A stretch of DNA of 64,000 nucleotides from Acidobacteriota bacterium (GTDB taxonomy: Bacteria; Acidobacteriota; Terriglobia; Versatilivoradales; Versatilivoraceae), in assembly GCA_028875575.1 (NCBI GenBank), contig JAPPDF010000009.1, forward strand, positions 1 to 64,000. The letters are read 5' to 3'. A program made the position numbers and the translations under genes. This document shows positions 53,662 through 62,292 of the stretch, piece by piece (within the stretch, counting starts at the first letter, position 1; each line of letters starts with the position of its first letter). The notes beneath the pieces were generated by a model. That model worked only from the letters and a program-made list of their open reading frames with translations, made no database searches and was not told the origin of the DNA.

Positions 53662-54665
53662 GTTGAGGTCAACTCCGAGTACCGGCCCGCTATTTCGTAG
53701 ATTGCCGCCGTTGGGCCGACCTGAAGCTTGGGCGGCCGCACGCTGCCTCCCGCCCGTCCCAGCGCCTCCAGGGCCGCCTTGATGGCGGCAACCCCGAAGC
53801 CCGGGGAGCGGTCGGGAAGCGGTAGCTGGCGGCGGATGGCGGCCAGGGGAGCGATGCGCTCCCTGTAGAGATTCTCCATGCCCTTGGCATCTCCCTTGGT
53901 GCCCAACCTCCAGAATTCATGGCAGGCCCCGGGCGCCAGGGAGGCGAAGGAAGTGGCGTAGGCGGTGGCCCCGGCCGGCAGGGCTTGAAGCGCATGCTCC
54001 TCTCCGCGGGCCGTCCAGACCAGGCGCTTGCGGGCCCGGGGTCCGAGGGATCGGCCCAGGTCGATGCCGCGGCTGCCGTCCTTGAACCCCATGACGTTGG
54101 GCAGGTCGGCCAGCTCCTCCAGCAAGCTGGACCAGTCATCCCTCTGTGTCCGCGGGTAGATCAGGACTCCGATGGCGACCGATTGGGCGATCTCGGTGAA
54201 GTACCGCCGCTGGCCCTCCAGGGTCTGGGGTCCTCCGGGAGGCGGAAAGATCAGAATGGCCTCAGCGCCGGCCTCCTCGGCGTTGCGGGCCATGCGCACG
54301 GCGAACCGGTAGCCGCCGCGCACTCCCGCCACCACCGGAAGCCTGCCCGCGGCGCCCGTCGCCGCCGCGCTCACCACCTCCCGGTGCTCCTCGAAGCCAA
54401 GCGAGAACAACTCGCCCAGTCCGGCCGCCACCACCAGGCTCAGCGGTTTGATTCCGGCCTCGGCGTAAAAGGCGGCGTTTTGGAGCATCCCCTCGGGGTT
54501 GATCTCGAGATTGGCCTGAAATGGCGTCGGCAGGTAGCTGTGAACGCCCCGCAGGGACTGCCGCAGGTCGTTCAGGGAACGCCTGGAGCCAGAGCCGGCT
54601 GTTGCCCCCTGGCTCAGTCCGGTCGCCAACTGAGACAGGATCCGCCTGCGGGAGGTCTGGGCCAC
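53658..54665 (-). CDS. Exported DapA-family protein with the Schiff-base lysine
   Basis: 335 residues, paralogue of 52642-53661. Leader MAQTSRRRILSQLATGLSQG fits a Tat signal, although it is less hydrophobic than usual. The barrel keeps Lys195 (MGFKDGSRG) and a Tyr170 in LIYPRT at the expected position, so it might be active. The substrate-binding loop is AGLGELFSLGFEEH. GTG start at 54665, with no strong ribosome binding site. Its 4-base overlap with the Lys-lacking paralogue suggests coupled expression, possibly as a hetero-oligomer (inference). Confidence 0.84.
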   Translation of the reverse strand: MAQTSRRRILSQLATGLSQGATAGSGSRRSLNDLRQSLRGVHSYLPTPFQANLEINPEGMLQNAAFYAEAGIKPLSLVVAAGLGELFSLGFEEHREVVSAAATGAAGRLPVVAGVRGGYRFAVRMARNAEEAGAEAILIFPPPGGPQTLEGQRRYFTEIAQSVAIGVLIYPRTQRDDWSSLLEELADLPNVMGFKDGSRGIDLGRSLGPRARKRLVWTARGEEHALQALPAGATAYATSFASLAPGACHEFWRLGTKGDAKGMENLYRERIAPLAAIRRQLPLPDRSPGFGVAAIKAALEALGRAGGSVRPPKLQVGPTAAIYEIAGRYSELTST

Positions 54666-55077
54666 GGGAGTGCTCGCGGTGTCGGGACTCCAAAAATCCG
54701 GAGAGATGCGGGCCGGTCAACGCCGGCTTCGATTCGGGAGGGAAGCTTAGCACAGGCGAACTTCGGGCGTCTCGGATCTTGGCGGACTTGCACCTCTTGT
54801 CGGCAGGGGCTTTGAACGAAGAAATCCACGAAGACCGCGGAGGAACAAAAAAAGAGATATCCACGAAGGGCCACCAAGGACGACGAAGGGCCACGAAGGG
54901 GCTGGAGAGTGCTCGAGAGGGATCGGTCAGAGGTCGGGAAGGACGAAAGGATTCTCAGGTGGACTGCGCTGCCTTGTGATCGCCTCGGCCGGCGACCTAT
55001 AATGTCCCCTTTTCTTGCAGTTGCCGGTCCCGCGCGAGGTACGGAGCCGGGACCTCATTCGACGTCCAGTCGACGCC
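54666..55077. repeat. Intergenic region with a CACGAAG-type repeat fragment
   Basis: About 410 bases between divergent genes. At about 54826-54950 there are tandem CCACGAAGGGCCACCAAGGA-type heptamers followed by GGGGCTGGAGAGTGCTCGAG, which matches GGGGTTGGAGAAGGCTCGAG in repeat A copy 1 (about 10598). It is a partial copy of the A family. No other features were seen. Confidence 0.6.
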
Positions 55078-56550
55078 ATGAACACGCCCTCCAAGCCCAA
55101 TATCGTCCTCCTGATCAGCGACAATCAGCGGCTGGATACCCTCGGAATCCTTGGAAGGACCGCCTGTCGAACCCCCACCTGGGACCGCGTGGCCCGGGAA
55201 GGGGTCCTGATGGAGAACCTGCGGACAACCAGCCCCATCTGCTCTCCGGCCCGGGCTTCCTTCTTTACCGGTTTCCAGCCCCACCAGGCCGGCATGCCCC
55301 ATCTGCCCTACCTGGGGGCGCTTCGGGTGGGCCAGGAGGACGAGTATCCCGACATGGAGATCACCCGGCCTCCGATCTCCCACTTTTTGCGGGAGCAGGG
55401 GTACCAGTGTCTCTACGCCGGCAAATGGCATCTGGGAACCCGCAACATTCAGCGCTGGTTCGATTGGGTCAGCGCCTGCGACAACGGAGAGCGTTCCTAC
55501 TCCGAGTGGTGCCGCTGGCAGGGAGTCCCCGACGGCTTCATCTTTCACGACGACGAGCGCAGCGGACCCTATCGTTCCGCCCACTATCCGCGAATGACGG
55601 TGCCCCGGACCGGAATCCTGGACATTCCCGCCGACAAGGAGCACAACCGCTGGATCCTGGGACACGGCTTCGAGATGTTCGGCCTGCGCGACCCCGACAA
55701 GCCCTTTTTCCTGGTGATCAGCCTGGAGGGTCCCCATCCGCCCCTGGTGGTTCCCGAGCCTTGGTACCATCTCTACGATCCCGAGGACATCCCCGAACCG
55801 GAGAACTGGAATCCCGGTCCGGACGAGCCCGGATTCCTGGAGGGGAGCTACTACCGCCGCTTGAGAAACGAATGGGGCGAAGACTTTTCGGCCTGGCGCA
55901 AGTCCATCGCCGTCTACTGGGGCTATGCCACCTACATCGACTGGCTCTTCGGCCGGTTCGTGCAGCGCCTGGAAGAGTGCGATCTGCTGGACGAAACCCT
56001 GCTGGTGATGCTCTCCGACCACGCCGAGATGATGGGGCAGCACGGGCTGTGGCAGAAGTTCTGTCCTTACGAGGAGGCCATCCGGGTCCCCTGGGCCATG
56101 CGCTGGCCAGCGGCCTTCAAGCCTGGCACGCGCTGTCGGGTGGACGCCAGCCACGTGGACGTGGCCGCCACGCTGCTGGCCCTGGCCGGCGTGGAGGTCG
56201 AGTCCCTGGGCCTCGAAGGAGAGAGCCTGGTTCCCTACATGACGTGCGCCGAACCCGAGCCCCCGGCCCGCGACTGCTTCGTGCAATACAACGTGGCCCG
56301 CAACTTCGCCGGTTGGCACGGGGTGGAGAACTGGCGAGCCATGGTGCGCCGGCCCTGGAAGTACGTCCTGCACGAGAATGGGGAGACCGAGCTCTACCAC
56401 CTGGGCGATGACCCCGGCGAGTTGACCAACCTGGCGGGCCGTCCTGAAAGCTCGGAGACGGCGGCCACGCTCAGGGAGGCCTTGCTGGCCTGGTCGCGGC
56501 GCACCCGGGACCCCTTTTTGAAACATTTGGAGGCGCGGGCCGGCGGTTGA
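55078..56550 (+). CDS. Sulfatase (type I arylsulfatase family)
   Basis: 490 residues, alkaline-phosphatase superfamily. The formylglycine signature is C55-S-P-A-R (SPICSPARASFFTG), followed by the GKWHLGT motif and DHAEMMGQHG near the C-terminus. NIVLLISDNQ at the N-terminus contains the first metal-site Asp. No signal peptide is visible from this start; a frame open to 55015 adds a non-signal sequence. Removes sulfate from an unknown ester, possibly a glycan. It requires a formylglycine-generating enzyme, which is not in this window. Sits 24 bases ahead of a GNAT gene and close to two sialidase-like genes. Confidence 0.93.
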   Translation: MNTPSKPNIVLLISDNQRLDTLGILGRTACRTPTWDRVAREGVLMENLRTTSPICSPARASFFTGFQPHQAGMPHLPYLGALRVGQEDEYPDMEITRPPISHFLREQGYQCLYAGKWHLGTRNIQRWFDWVSACDNGERSYSEWCRWQGVPDGFIFHDDERSGPYRSAHYPRMTVPRTGILDIPADKEHNRWILGHGFEMFGLRDPDKPFFLVISLEGPHPPLVVPEPWYHLYDPEDIPEPENWNPGPDEPGFLEGSYYRRLRNEWGEDFSAWRKSIAVYWGYATYIDWLFGRFVQRLEECDLLDETLLVMLSDHAEMMGQHGLWQKFCPYEEAIRVPWAMRWPAAFKPGTRCRVDASHVDVAATLLALAGVEVESLGLEGESLVPYMTCAEPEPPARDCFVQYNVARNFAGWHGVENWRAMVRRPWKYVLHENGETELYHLGDDPGELTNLAGRPESSETAATLREALLAWSRRTRDPFLKHLEARAGG

Positions 56551-56574
56551 ACCGCCCCTCTTGCGAAGGTTCCA

Positions 56575-57606
56575 ATGAAAGAATCCAATGGCATCCCCCT
56601 GAAAGACGGACGCACTCTCGATATCGAGGTCCTGACCTTCCCCGTCGACTCCGCCCGGCAAAACGCGCTCATCGGCTTGTGGCGGACCGAGTGGACCGGG
56701 GGGGACTACGACTGGCTGCGGTCCATGAACGGCGACTACAGCCGGCATCTCAAAATCCAGGCGGTCCTGGGAACCGTCGAGGGCCGTCCGGCGGGAACGG
56801 CCTCGGTCTGCTACTCCTGCCGGGAACCGGAAGTCTCGGTGGTCGGATCGGTCCTGACCCACCCGGACTGCCGCCGTCTGGGAGTGGCCGAAGCCCTGAC
56901 TTCCGCCGTGGTGGACCTCTCCTTCCGAGCCGGCTGCCGGGTGTCCTACCTGGGAGCCACCCGGGATCCCAGGAACGTCTATCTGCGCTGCGGGTTCCGC
57001 TGGTGGAACGGAGGCGTCATGCGGCTGGAGCGGGAGGATTCGTCCGGGTGCGAGGAGGACTTTTACGCACCGGGCCAGGCCACCACCGTTCGCGAGGCCA
57101 ATTGGGGGGACCTGGCCGCCTTCGCCTGCTTCGTGGTTCAGCCCTGGGATACGCTGGTGCTGGATTATCCGCGAGCCCTGCTATCGGGGAAATACGTCAA
57201 GTTGCAACGGTGTGTCTCCAACTTTCCGGCGGTCCACCAAGAGGCGGCGCCGCGAGGAGGGGTGGTGGGCGTCCTGGTGGGCGAGTCGCCCCACCGGGTG
57301 CTGGGCTTCGGCTCCATCACGCCCGAGCCTGGTGAGTACCGGCGCCACAAGGCGGTCATCGACGTCTGCAGCCACGACAACTATGCCGAAGGGGCGGACT
57401 CCCTGACTCAATGGCTGATGTCGGAGGCCACCAGGCGGGGGGTCGAGCGCCTCCAGGCCTACGTGGCGGACTCGGACGCGGGCAAGCAGGAACGCTTGCG
57501 GCGATTCGGCCTGAAGCCGCTGGCCCGGCTGCCGGGGCAGATCAGGCTGGAGGGCAGGGCGGTGGATGTTTTGGTGTTGGAAGGAACGGTGGGTAGGGGG
57601 GCGTAG
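56575..57606 (+). CDS. GNAT family N-acetyltransferase
   Basis: 343 residues with two GNAT-like halves. The first has the acetyl-CoA motif VLTHPDCRRLGVAEALTSAVV at about 97-117 and GATRDPRNVYLRCGF; the second includes VADSDAGKQERLRRFGLKPL. The Q/RxxGxG/A segment is CRRLGVA. Cytoplasmic. The substrate is unknown. It might acetylate a sugar or amine in the same pathway as the sulfatase, since the gap is 24 bases and they are probably co-transcribed. Distantly related in layout to the acetyltransferase at 37057-38235. Confidence 0.84.
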   Translation: MKESNGIPLKDGRTLDIEVLTFPVDSARQNALIGLWRTEWTGGDYDWLRSMNGDYSRHLKIQAVLGTVEGRPAGTASVCYSCREPEVSVVGSVLTHPDCRRLGVAEALTSAVVDLSFRAGCRVSYLGATRDPRNVYLRCGFRWWNGGVMRLEREDSSGCEEDFYAPGQATTVREANWGDLAAFACFVVQPWDTLVLDYPRALLSGKYVKLQRCVSNFPAVHQEAAPRGGVVGVLVGESPHRVLGFGSITPEPGEYRRHKAVIDVCSHDNYAEGADSLTQWLMSEATRRGVERLQAYVADSDAGKQERLRRFGLKPLARLPGQIRLEGRAVDVLVLEGTVGRGA

Positions 57607-58064
57607 GCAGGTGACGGCGGGTGATCGTGGCGTTGGGCGGAGTTTCATTGGGGAAGCAATGCGTTCCTGAGCGGGTGCTTCCTATTCGCCGCATTCGCGG
57701 CTGGGTTGGCGCGGGACCCATTCGACCCCGGGTTGACACCTCCGTTGCCCAGAGGACTCCGCCGTCGCTGCCAAGCTCGACGCCTCCCGGGCTCCTCCTG
57801 ACTCACCCCGCAGGCGACCCTGAGCCGCAGCTACGCAGCTCTATAAGGATGGCCTGAAAGGGGCTCGTGGGGTTACCGACGCCAACCGCAGCTTCGCGGC
57901 TCTCCCCTAACCCACGACACTGCAAAGGGGAACGTGCTTTTTTATTGAAGTAGTACGCAGGGCGACAGCCCGGGGGGCGAGCCGAGCCGCGTAGGCGGCG
58001 ACAGCAGGTGGTCATGAGTGGGAGACGGGAGCGCGAGGTTAGCGTGCTCCAGAGGAGAATTTCG
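57607..58064. other. Intergenic region with a nested hairpin
   Basis: About 460 bases without a gene. At 57866-57916 an outer stem CGTGGGGTTA/TAACCCACG encloses a small inner stem (CCGC..GCGG), and a TTTTTT run follows at 57938-57943. This may be a terminator or a structured RNA. The 3' end provides the ribosome binding site of the next gene. Confidence 0.45.
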
Positions 58065-59816
58065 ATGTCGAGCGGTGAGTTATTGCCGAGAAGGGATTTC
58101 ATCAAGGGCGCTGTCGCCCTGAGCGGCTTGGGCGGTTGCGTCGGGGTCTCGCCGGAGGTGGTTTCGCTGGAGCCGCGACTCGACCCGGACCGCAGTTTCT
58201 GGACCTTCGTCGGCAGTGAGGAGTGGTCTCAGGACGGCCAGGGGGTCCTCTATTCGCCGGTCTGGAACCAGAGGAAGGCTCGCTTCAGCGATCTGCTGAA
58301 ACGGGAGGACTTTGCCTACCCCAGCCGGGAGGTTTTGGCCGATACCGACATCAGCCTGGAATTTCAGACCTTCTACTGGTCGGTGACCAACCTGTCGATT
58401 GTCTTGCGGGCGCAGGACGACCGCCGGTTCTATTGCGTCGGGTTCGACGACATGGGGCGAAAGGGCGCCAAGTACGCGGTGCGCCTCTTTGTCCAGGACG
58501 GTTCCGGTTACCGGCGCGACATTGCCAGTGGTTTCGCGCCTCATCCCGGATTGCCTGAGCGTTGGGTGCAGCGTGGACCCCGTCCCGAAGAGTGGGAAAA
58601 GGCGACGCCCGGCTGGATCAAGGCCCGGGTTCTGGCAGAGGGGGACCGGATTCAGGTCTTGGTGGACGGCCAACGGGTGCTGGAGACCCGGGACGGGACC
58701 TACCGGGCCGGTCGGGCGGGGCTGATGGTCCGGGGGCCGGTCAAGATGCGCCGGTTGTCCCTGCGGGGAAGGAGAGGCCGCCTGGACAGCCCCTGGAGTA
58801 GGTCCGGCGAGGAGCATCCCCGCTACTTTCATCCCTATCCGGACCCGGGCAAGGTCTATGGCGACAACCAGACCTATCCTGGAGTCTGCCGGACGGCCGA
58901 AGGCGACCTGCTGGTGTGGATGAGTGTCAACGGGGCCCCGCACGACTTTAACGACTTTCTGTTGGTCCGGTCTCGGGACGAGGGCAGGAACTGGGGGGAG
59001 CCGGTCCTGGTCAGCAAGTTGTCCGACGGAGGCAGGCCGGGCTTTTTCTTCGGACACAAGGACGGCCGCCTGTCCTGCCTCTACACCTACGAGTGGAACT
59101 CCGGGGTTGCCGGCCCCAAGGTGGCCTATTCGGAGGACGGTGGGCGAACCTGGACTCCGGCCCGGCCCTTGGAAGTGAGTGGGAAACCGTTGCAGGCCGC
59201 GGCCAGGGAAGGGAAGATCGGTCCCTACTCGCCTGTGACTCGATACTCGGACGGCACCCTGCTTCAGTTCTACTACCACGTGCAAACGGTGGTGGGTGGA
59301 AGCGTGGAGTCGAACGCCGAGCGGCGAGACCGCTCGCTGGCCATTCGCTCCACCGACGACGGCAGGACCTGGACGGGCCCCTACTACCTCGACCCCGAGA
59401 ACTTCGACAGCAACGAGTGCATGGGAGTGGAATGCGGCGACGGCAGCATCGTGGCCTTCGCCCGCACCCTGCGGTCTCCCTTCATGTGGATGAGCCGCTC
59501 CAGGGACAAGGGCCTCACCTGGTCCAGGCAGGTGCCCTCCGACTGCACCGGCGAGTGCCCCCAATTGCTGCGTCACAGCTCGGGGGTGCTCATCATGGGC
59601 AGCCGGGGCTCCGGCATCTTCATGAAGACCAGTATCGACGAGGGCTTGAGCTGGTCTCGGGAAACTCGCATCTCCCTTTGTTCGGGGATGATGGGGATGA
59701 CCGAGATGAAGGATGGGCGGGTGCTGGTGGTCTTCCATGAAGCCTACCGCACGCCGACCCGCATTCGCGGACACTACATGAGGGTGAGGCCCGACGGCAG
59801 CCTGACATCTGCCTGA
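58065..59816 (+). CDS. Tat-exported sialidase-like (Asp-box) protein with N-terminal lectin-like domain
   Basis: 583 residues. Tat leader with LLPRRDFIKGAVALSGLGGCVG; the Cys may be lipidated. Residues about 40-230 look like a concanavalin/LamG-type beta-sandwich (ISLEFQTFYWSVTNLSIVLRAQD...RFYCVGFDD). The C-terminal propeller has five Asp-boxes: SRDEGRNW, SEDGGRTW, STDDGRTW, SRDKGLTW, SIDEGLSW. This is the layout of exo-sialidase-like glycosidases, but the FRIP motif and Arg triad could not be located with certainty. ATG 58065 follows AGAGGAG by 7 bases; a longer frame from 58008 puts the Tat motif too far inside. Confidence 0.86.
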   Translation: MSSGELLPRRDFIKGAVALSGLGGCVGVSPEVVSLEPRLDPDRSFWTFVGSEEWSQDGQGVLYSPVWNQRKARFSDLLKREDFAYPSREVLADTDISLEFQTFYWSVTNLSIVLRAQDDRRFYCVGFDDMGRKGAKYAVRLFVQDGSGYRRDIASGFAPHPGLPERWVQRGPRPEEWEKATPGWIKARVLAEGDRIQVLVDGQRVLETRDGTYRAGRAGLMVRGPVKMRRLSLRGRRGRLDSPWSRSGEEHPRYFHPYPDPGKVYGDNQTYPGVCRTAEGDLLVWMSVNGAPHDFNDFLLVRSRDEGRNWGEPVLVSKLSDGGRPGFFFGHKDGRLSCLYTYEWNSGVAGPKVAYSEDGGRTWTPARPLEVSGKPLQAAAREGKIGPYSPVTRYSDGTLLQFYYHVQTVVGGSVESNAERRDRSLAIRSTDDGRTWTGPYYLDPENFDSNECMGVECGDGSIVAFARTLRSPFMWMSRSRDKGLTWSRQVPSDCTGECPQLLRHSSGVLIMGSRGSGIFMKTSIDEGLSWSRETRISLCSGMMGMTEMKDGRVLVVFHEAYRTPTRIRGHYMRVRPDGSLTSA

Positions 59817-59842
59817 AACACTGTGAACCGGAGGTTCCATCC

Positions 59843-60982
59843 ATGAAGGTCAACATTCTTTCCGATCGGGCGGTTTCCGCAAACCTGGCCGCGGGCGACA
59901 GCGGCAGCGCCTGCGCCTATCCGCTCTCCATCCGCCTCAAGGACGGGTCCCTCTGCTGCGTTTACCGGCAGGGATCGAGCAAGCACAGCGTCGACAGCCT
60001 GCTGCTGATGCAGACCTCCGAGGATCGGGGCGAGACCTGGTCGGCTCCGCGGGTGGTGTTTGACGGTCTCAAGCGCACCCCTCCCACCACCTTGGTCTCC
60101 CCCGGCCTGTGTCAGACCGCCGATGGGCACTTGATGGTAATTTTCGGGTCCATCGAGGGATTGAAGCCGGGGGTCTACATGTTCAGCCGGGAGGGAAGAG
60201 CCCTGCCGCATCCGCTCCTGGTGACGCGCAGCGCCGACGGCGGGCAGAGCTGGTCGGAACCGCGGCCGGTTCCCCATCCGACCTTGCCCACGGCGGGAGT
60301 CACCTCCCGGCCCTTCCCGCTGGCCGATGGCACGATATGCATACCCCTGGAGTACAAGCTGGCTCCCACCGGGCCCAACGGGTCGGCCATGATTTTCTCG
60401 CGGGACAACGGTCAGACCTTTGATCCCTCCGTCGTGGTGGCGGCCGACCACTCGGGGGAGTTGAATCTCTGCGACGCCCGTTACGACCTCCTGCCTGACG
60501 GACGGATCCTGGCGCTGATCTGGACCTTTCGAGAGGACACCGAGGAGACCATCGAGGTCCGCCGCTCTTATTCCTCGGATGGAGGACAGACCTGGACGGT
60601 GCCCGAGAACATCGAATTCGTGGGGCAGGTGACGGCGCCGGTGGTGCTTCCCGACGGCTCGGTGGTGGCGGCCACCAACTATCGTCTGCCGCCGGAGGGG
60701 ATTCGACTTTGGGGATCGCGGGACGGCGGGGAAAACTGGGCCGGATCGGGTCCCATTCAGATGTGGGATCCTGTCGCGAACCGCATGGTGGGGGAGTCGG
60801 TGGTCCCGCCGAAGGAGGCTGTTGCGGATGCAGGAGGGCTTTGGGAAGCCCTGGACCGCTTCACCTTCGGAACACCCGACCTGGTGCTGTTGAGCGACGG
60901 GAGCCTGCTGATGACCTATTACGCCACCCTGGACGGCATCACCCACGTCCGGGCTTGCCGCTTCCGGGTGGTGTGGGATTAA
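59843..60982 (+). CDS. Sialidase-like (Asp-box) protein, no leader
   Basis: 379 residues: a six-bladed propeller with about four Asp-boxes (SEDRGETW, SADGGQSW, SRDNGQTF, SSDGGQTW, SRDGGENW), and Arg-containing strands PLSIRLKDGSLCC and SRPFPLADGTICIPLEY. No signal peptide is visible, in contrast to the upstream relative, so it is likely cytoplasmic. Start supported by CCGGAGG 7 bases upstream of the ATG. Lies 26 bases after the exported relative and is probably co-transcribed. True sialidase activity is unproven; other exo-glycosidases have the same fold. Confidence 0.86.
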   Translation: MKVNILSDRAVSANLAAGDSGSACAYPLSIRLKDGSLCCVYRQGSSKHSVDSLLLMQTSEDRGETWSAPRVVFDGLKRTPPTTLVSPGLCQTADGHLMVIFGSIEGLKPGVYMFSREGRALPHPLLVTRSADGGQSWSEPRPVPHPTLPTAGVTSRPFPLADGTICIPLEYKLAPTGPNGSAMIFSRDNGQTFDPSVVVAADHSGELNLCDARYDLLPDGRILALIWTFREDTEETIEVRRSYSSDGGQTWTVPENIEFVGQVTAPVVLPDGSVVAATNYRLPPEGIRLWGSRDGGENWAGSGPIQMWDPVANRMVGESVVPPKEAVADAGGLWEALDRFTFGTPDLVLLSDGSLLMTYYATLDGITHVRACRFRVVWD

Positions 60983-60992
60983 CGGCGGCAGG

Positions 60993-61907
60993 TCAATCGA
61001 CCTCCCATTCACTCAATTCCGGGACATTCTCGCGAAGGCTGAGCCTGGTCCACATGGCCGAGTGATCGCTCCACCTCTTTTTGCGCCATTCGTGGTAGTA
61101 ACCGCAGTCCACGATCTCGAAGTGCCTTGAGACGAACGTGTGGTCGAAGCATCGTGGGTTCTTGAGCGTCCTATGGGTGACGGGCGTGGCTGTTTCGACG
61201 CCGTGACGGTCGCGATAGGCATCGCGCAGACCATGCTGGGATGCGCCCGCGAGGACTGAACGCACACCATTGACCCGCTCCATATTTGGGCGCCGGTCTT
61301 TGAACTTGGTGTGGTAGCCCCGGATGGACGTACCCTTGTCCTCGTGAATCTTCTCCCCAAAGGGAACGATCTGTCCGGACTGCCTGAATCGCTTGGGCTC
61401 ATTGAAGTCGCCGGTCAGGATGCGGGGAGAGTCATTTCCCCGGCGGAGCGCCGCCGACAGCACGTTGAAAGTGTCGATCTTTCGCCAGCCGTTGCCGGAA
61501 CCGTTGGGGATGTGGACGGTGAACAGGTCGATCTCCTGCCCGTCGGGCAAGAACACCTTGGCTCGCGCCAGTAGTTCCGGAAAGGGTGCACTACGGCGCC
61601 AGCGGCTGCCTGCGGCCGTTACCGGCCAGCGGCTTGCAATCAGGCACTGGTAGTCTTTCGGCTTCACCCTTTTCAACCTTCCGACCCGCGGCGGCTTGCG
61701 CATGGCCGTGGGCGGGACGTTCTTGCCGCTGCAGTGGGCGTGGACCAGACCAATGTCGGCGAGGCGGTGCGCTACATCGTCCGCGAGGCTCGTCTTTACC
61801 TCCTGCAAGGTCAGGATGTCCGGGCTTACGGACCGGATCGCCTCGATAACGTTTTGGAGTTGGCCGGGCAGCGATTGAAAGTGGATGTTCCAGGAGAGGA
61901 GCAGCAT
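60993..61907 (-). CDS. Endonuclease/exonuclease/phosphatase family protein
   Basis: 304 residues of the EEP fold: Asn7 in SWNIHF, metal ligand Glu36 in LQEVK, His132 (VHIPN), Asp167 and Asn169 in TGDFNEP, and the C-terminal Asp/His pairs in FDHTFV (about 254-259) and WSDHSAMW (about 279-286). Mg-dependent hydrolase of DNA, inositol phosphates or similar; the substrate is unknown. ATG 61907 follows GGAGA. A longer frame (to 61970) would overlap the divergent TAG-broken gene. Only 38 bases separate the two divergent start codons. It differs in style from the catabolic genes nearby, so may be an acquired gene. Confidence 0.86.
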   Translation of the reverse strand: MLLLSWNIHFQSLPGQLQNVIEAIRSVSPDILTLQEVKTSLADDVAHRLADIGLVHAHCSGKNVPPTAMRKPPRVGRLKRVKPKDYQCLIASRWPVTAAGSRWRRSAPFPELLARAKVFLPDGQEIDLFTVHIPNGSGNGWRKIDTFNVLSAALRRGNDSPRILTGDFNEPKRFRQSGQIVPFGEKIHEDKGTSIRGYHTKFKDRRPNMERVNGVRSVLAGASQHGLRDAYRDRHGVETATPVTHRTLKNPRCFDHTFVSRHFEIVDCGYYHEWRKKRWSDHSAMWTRLSLRENVPELSEWEVD

Positions 61908-61945
61908 GGGGCGGTCTCCATTTGTGTTGATAGGAGGAACAGCAT

Positions 61946-62215
61946 ATGGCGAACCAAAGACCCACGGCAACCGTACGGATCGGAACCGACAAAGCCGCGA
62001 TTTGGGAGAACTAGAGCAATGGCGAGCGCGCCCGCTACAACGTCAGCTTCTAGAGGCGCTACCGCGACGTGGAAGGGCAATGGAAGACGACGCAGAGCTT
62101 CGGCCGCAACGACCTGCTGGTTCTCGTCAAGGTCGCCGATCAAGTCCACTATCAGATTGTCGAGCTGGAACAGGTCGAAGACTCCAACGGCGGGGATGAC
62201 GATGAGCCGCCATAG
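61946..62215 (+). pseudogene. Small conserved gene interrupted by two in-frame TAG codons
   Basis: 90 codons in one frame: AGGAGG at 61932-61937, ATG at 61946, and a terminal TAG at 62213-62215. Codons 23 (62012-62014) and 36 (62051-62053) are TAG, and no frame change is needed. The translation, MANQRPTATVRIGTDKAAIW then EN-stop-SNGERARYNVSF-stop-RRYRD...WKTTQSFGRNDLLVLVKVADQVHY, keeps the layout of a small family seen in many bacteria and mobile DNA (AIWEN, YNVxF, SFGRxDLL, KVAD). Position 36 would fit Gln or Glu in such relatives. A perfect terminator follows at once. Probably a recent pseudogene; read-through is a less likely alternative, because TAG is a normal stop in this genome (at 12113, 20689 and 22937). 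Confidence 0.75.
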
Positions 62216-62221
62216 TTCGGC

Positions 62222-62249
62222 GGGCGGCGGGTTAATCCGCCGCCCTTTT
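62222..62249 (+). terminator. Intrinsic terminator after the TAG-broken gene
   Basis: Perfect 9-base stem GGGCGGCGG (62222-62230) and CCGCCGCCC (62237-62245), loop GTTAAT, followed at once by TTTTCTT. It sits 6 bases after the final TAG, so the small gene was a complete transcription unit. Confidence 0.85.
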
Positions 62250-62292
62250 CTTCACGCCTCGCTTCCTTTATCATTTAATTGGAGACACTCAA

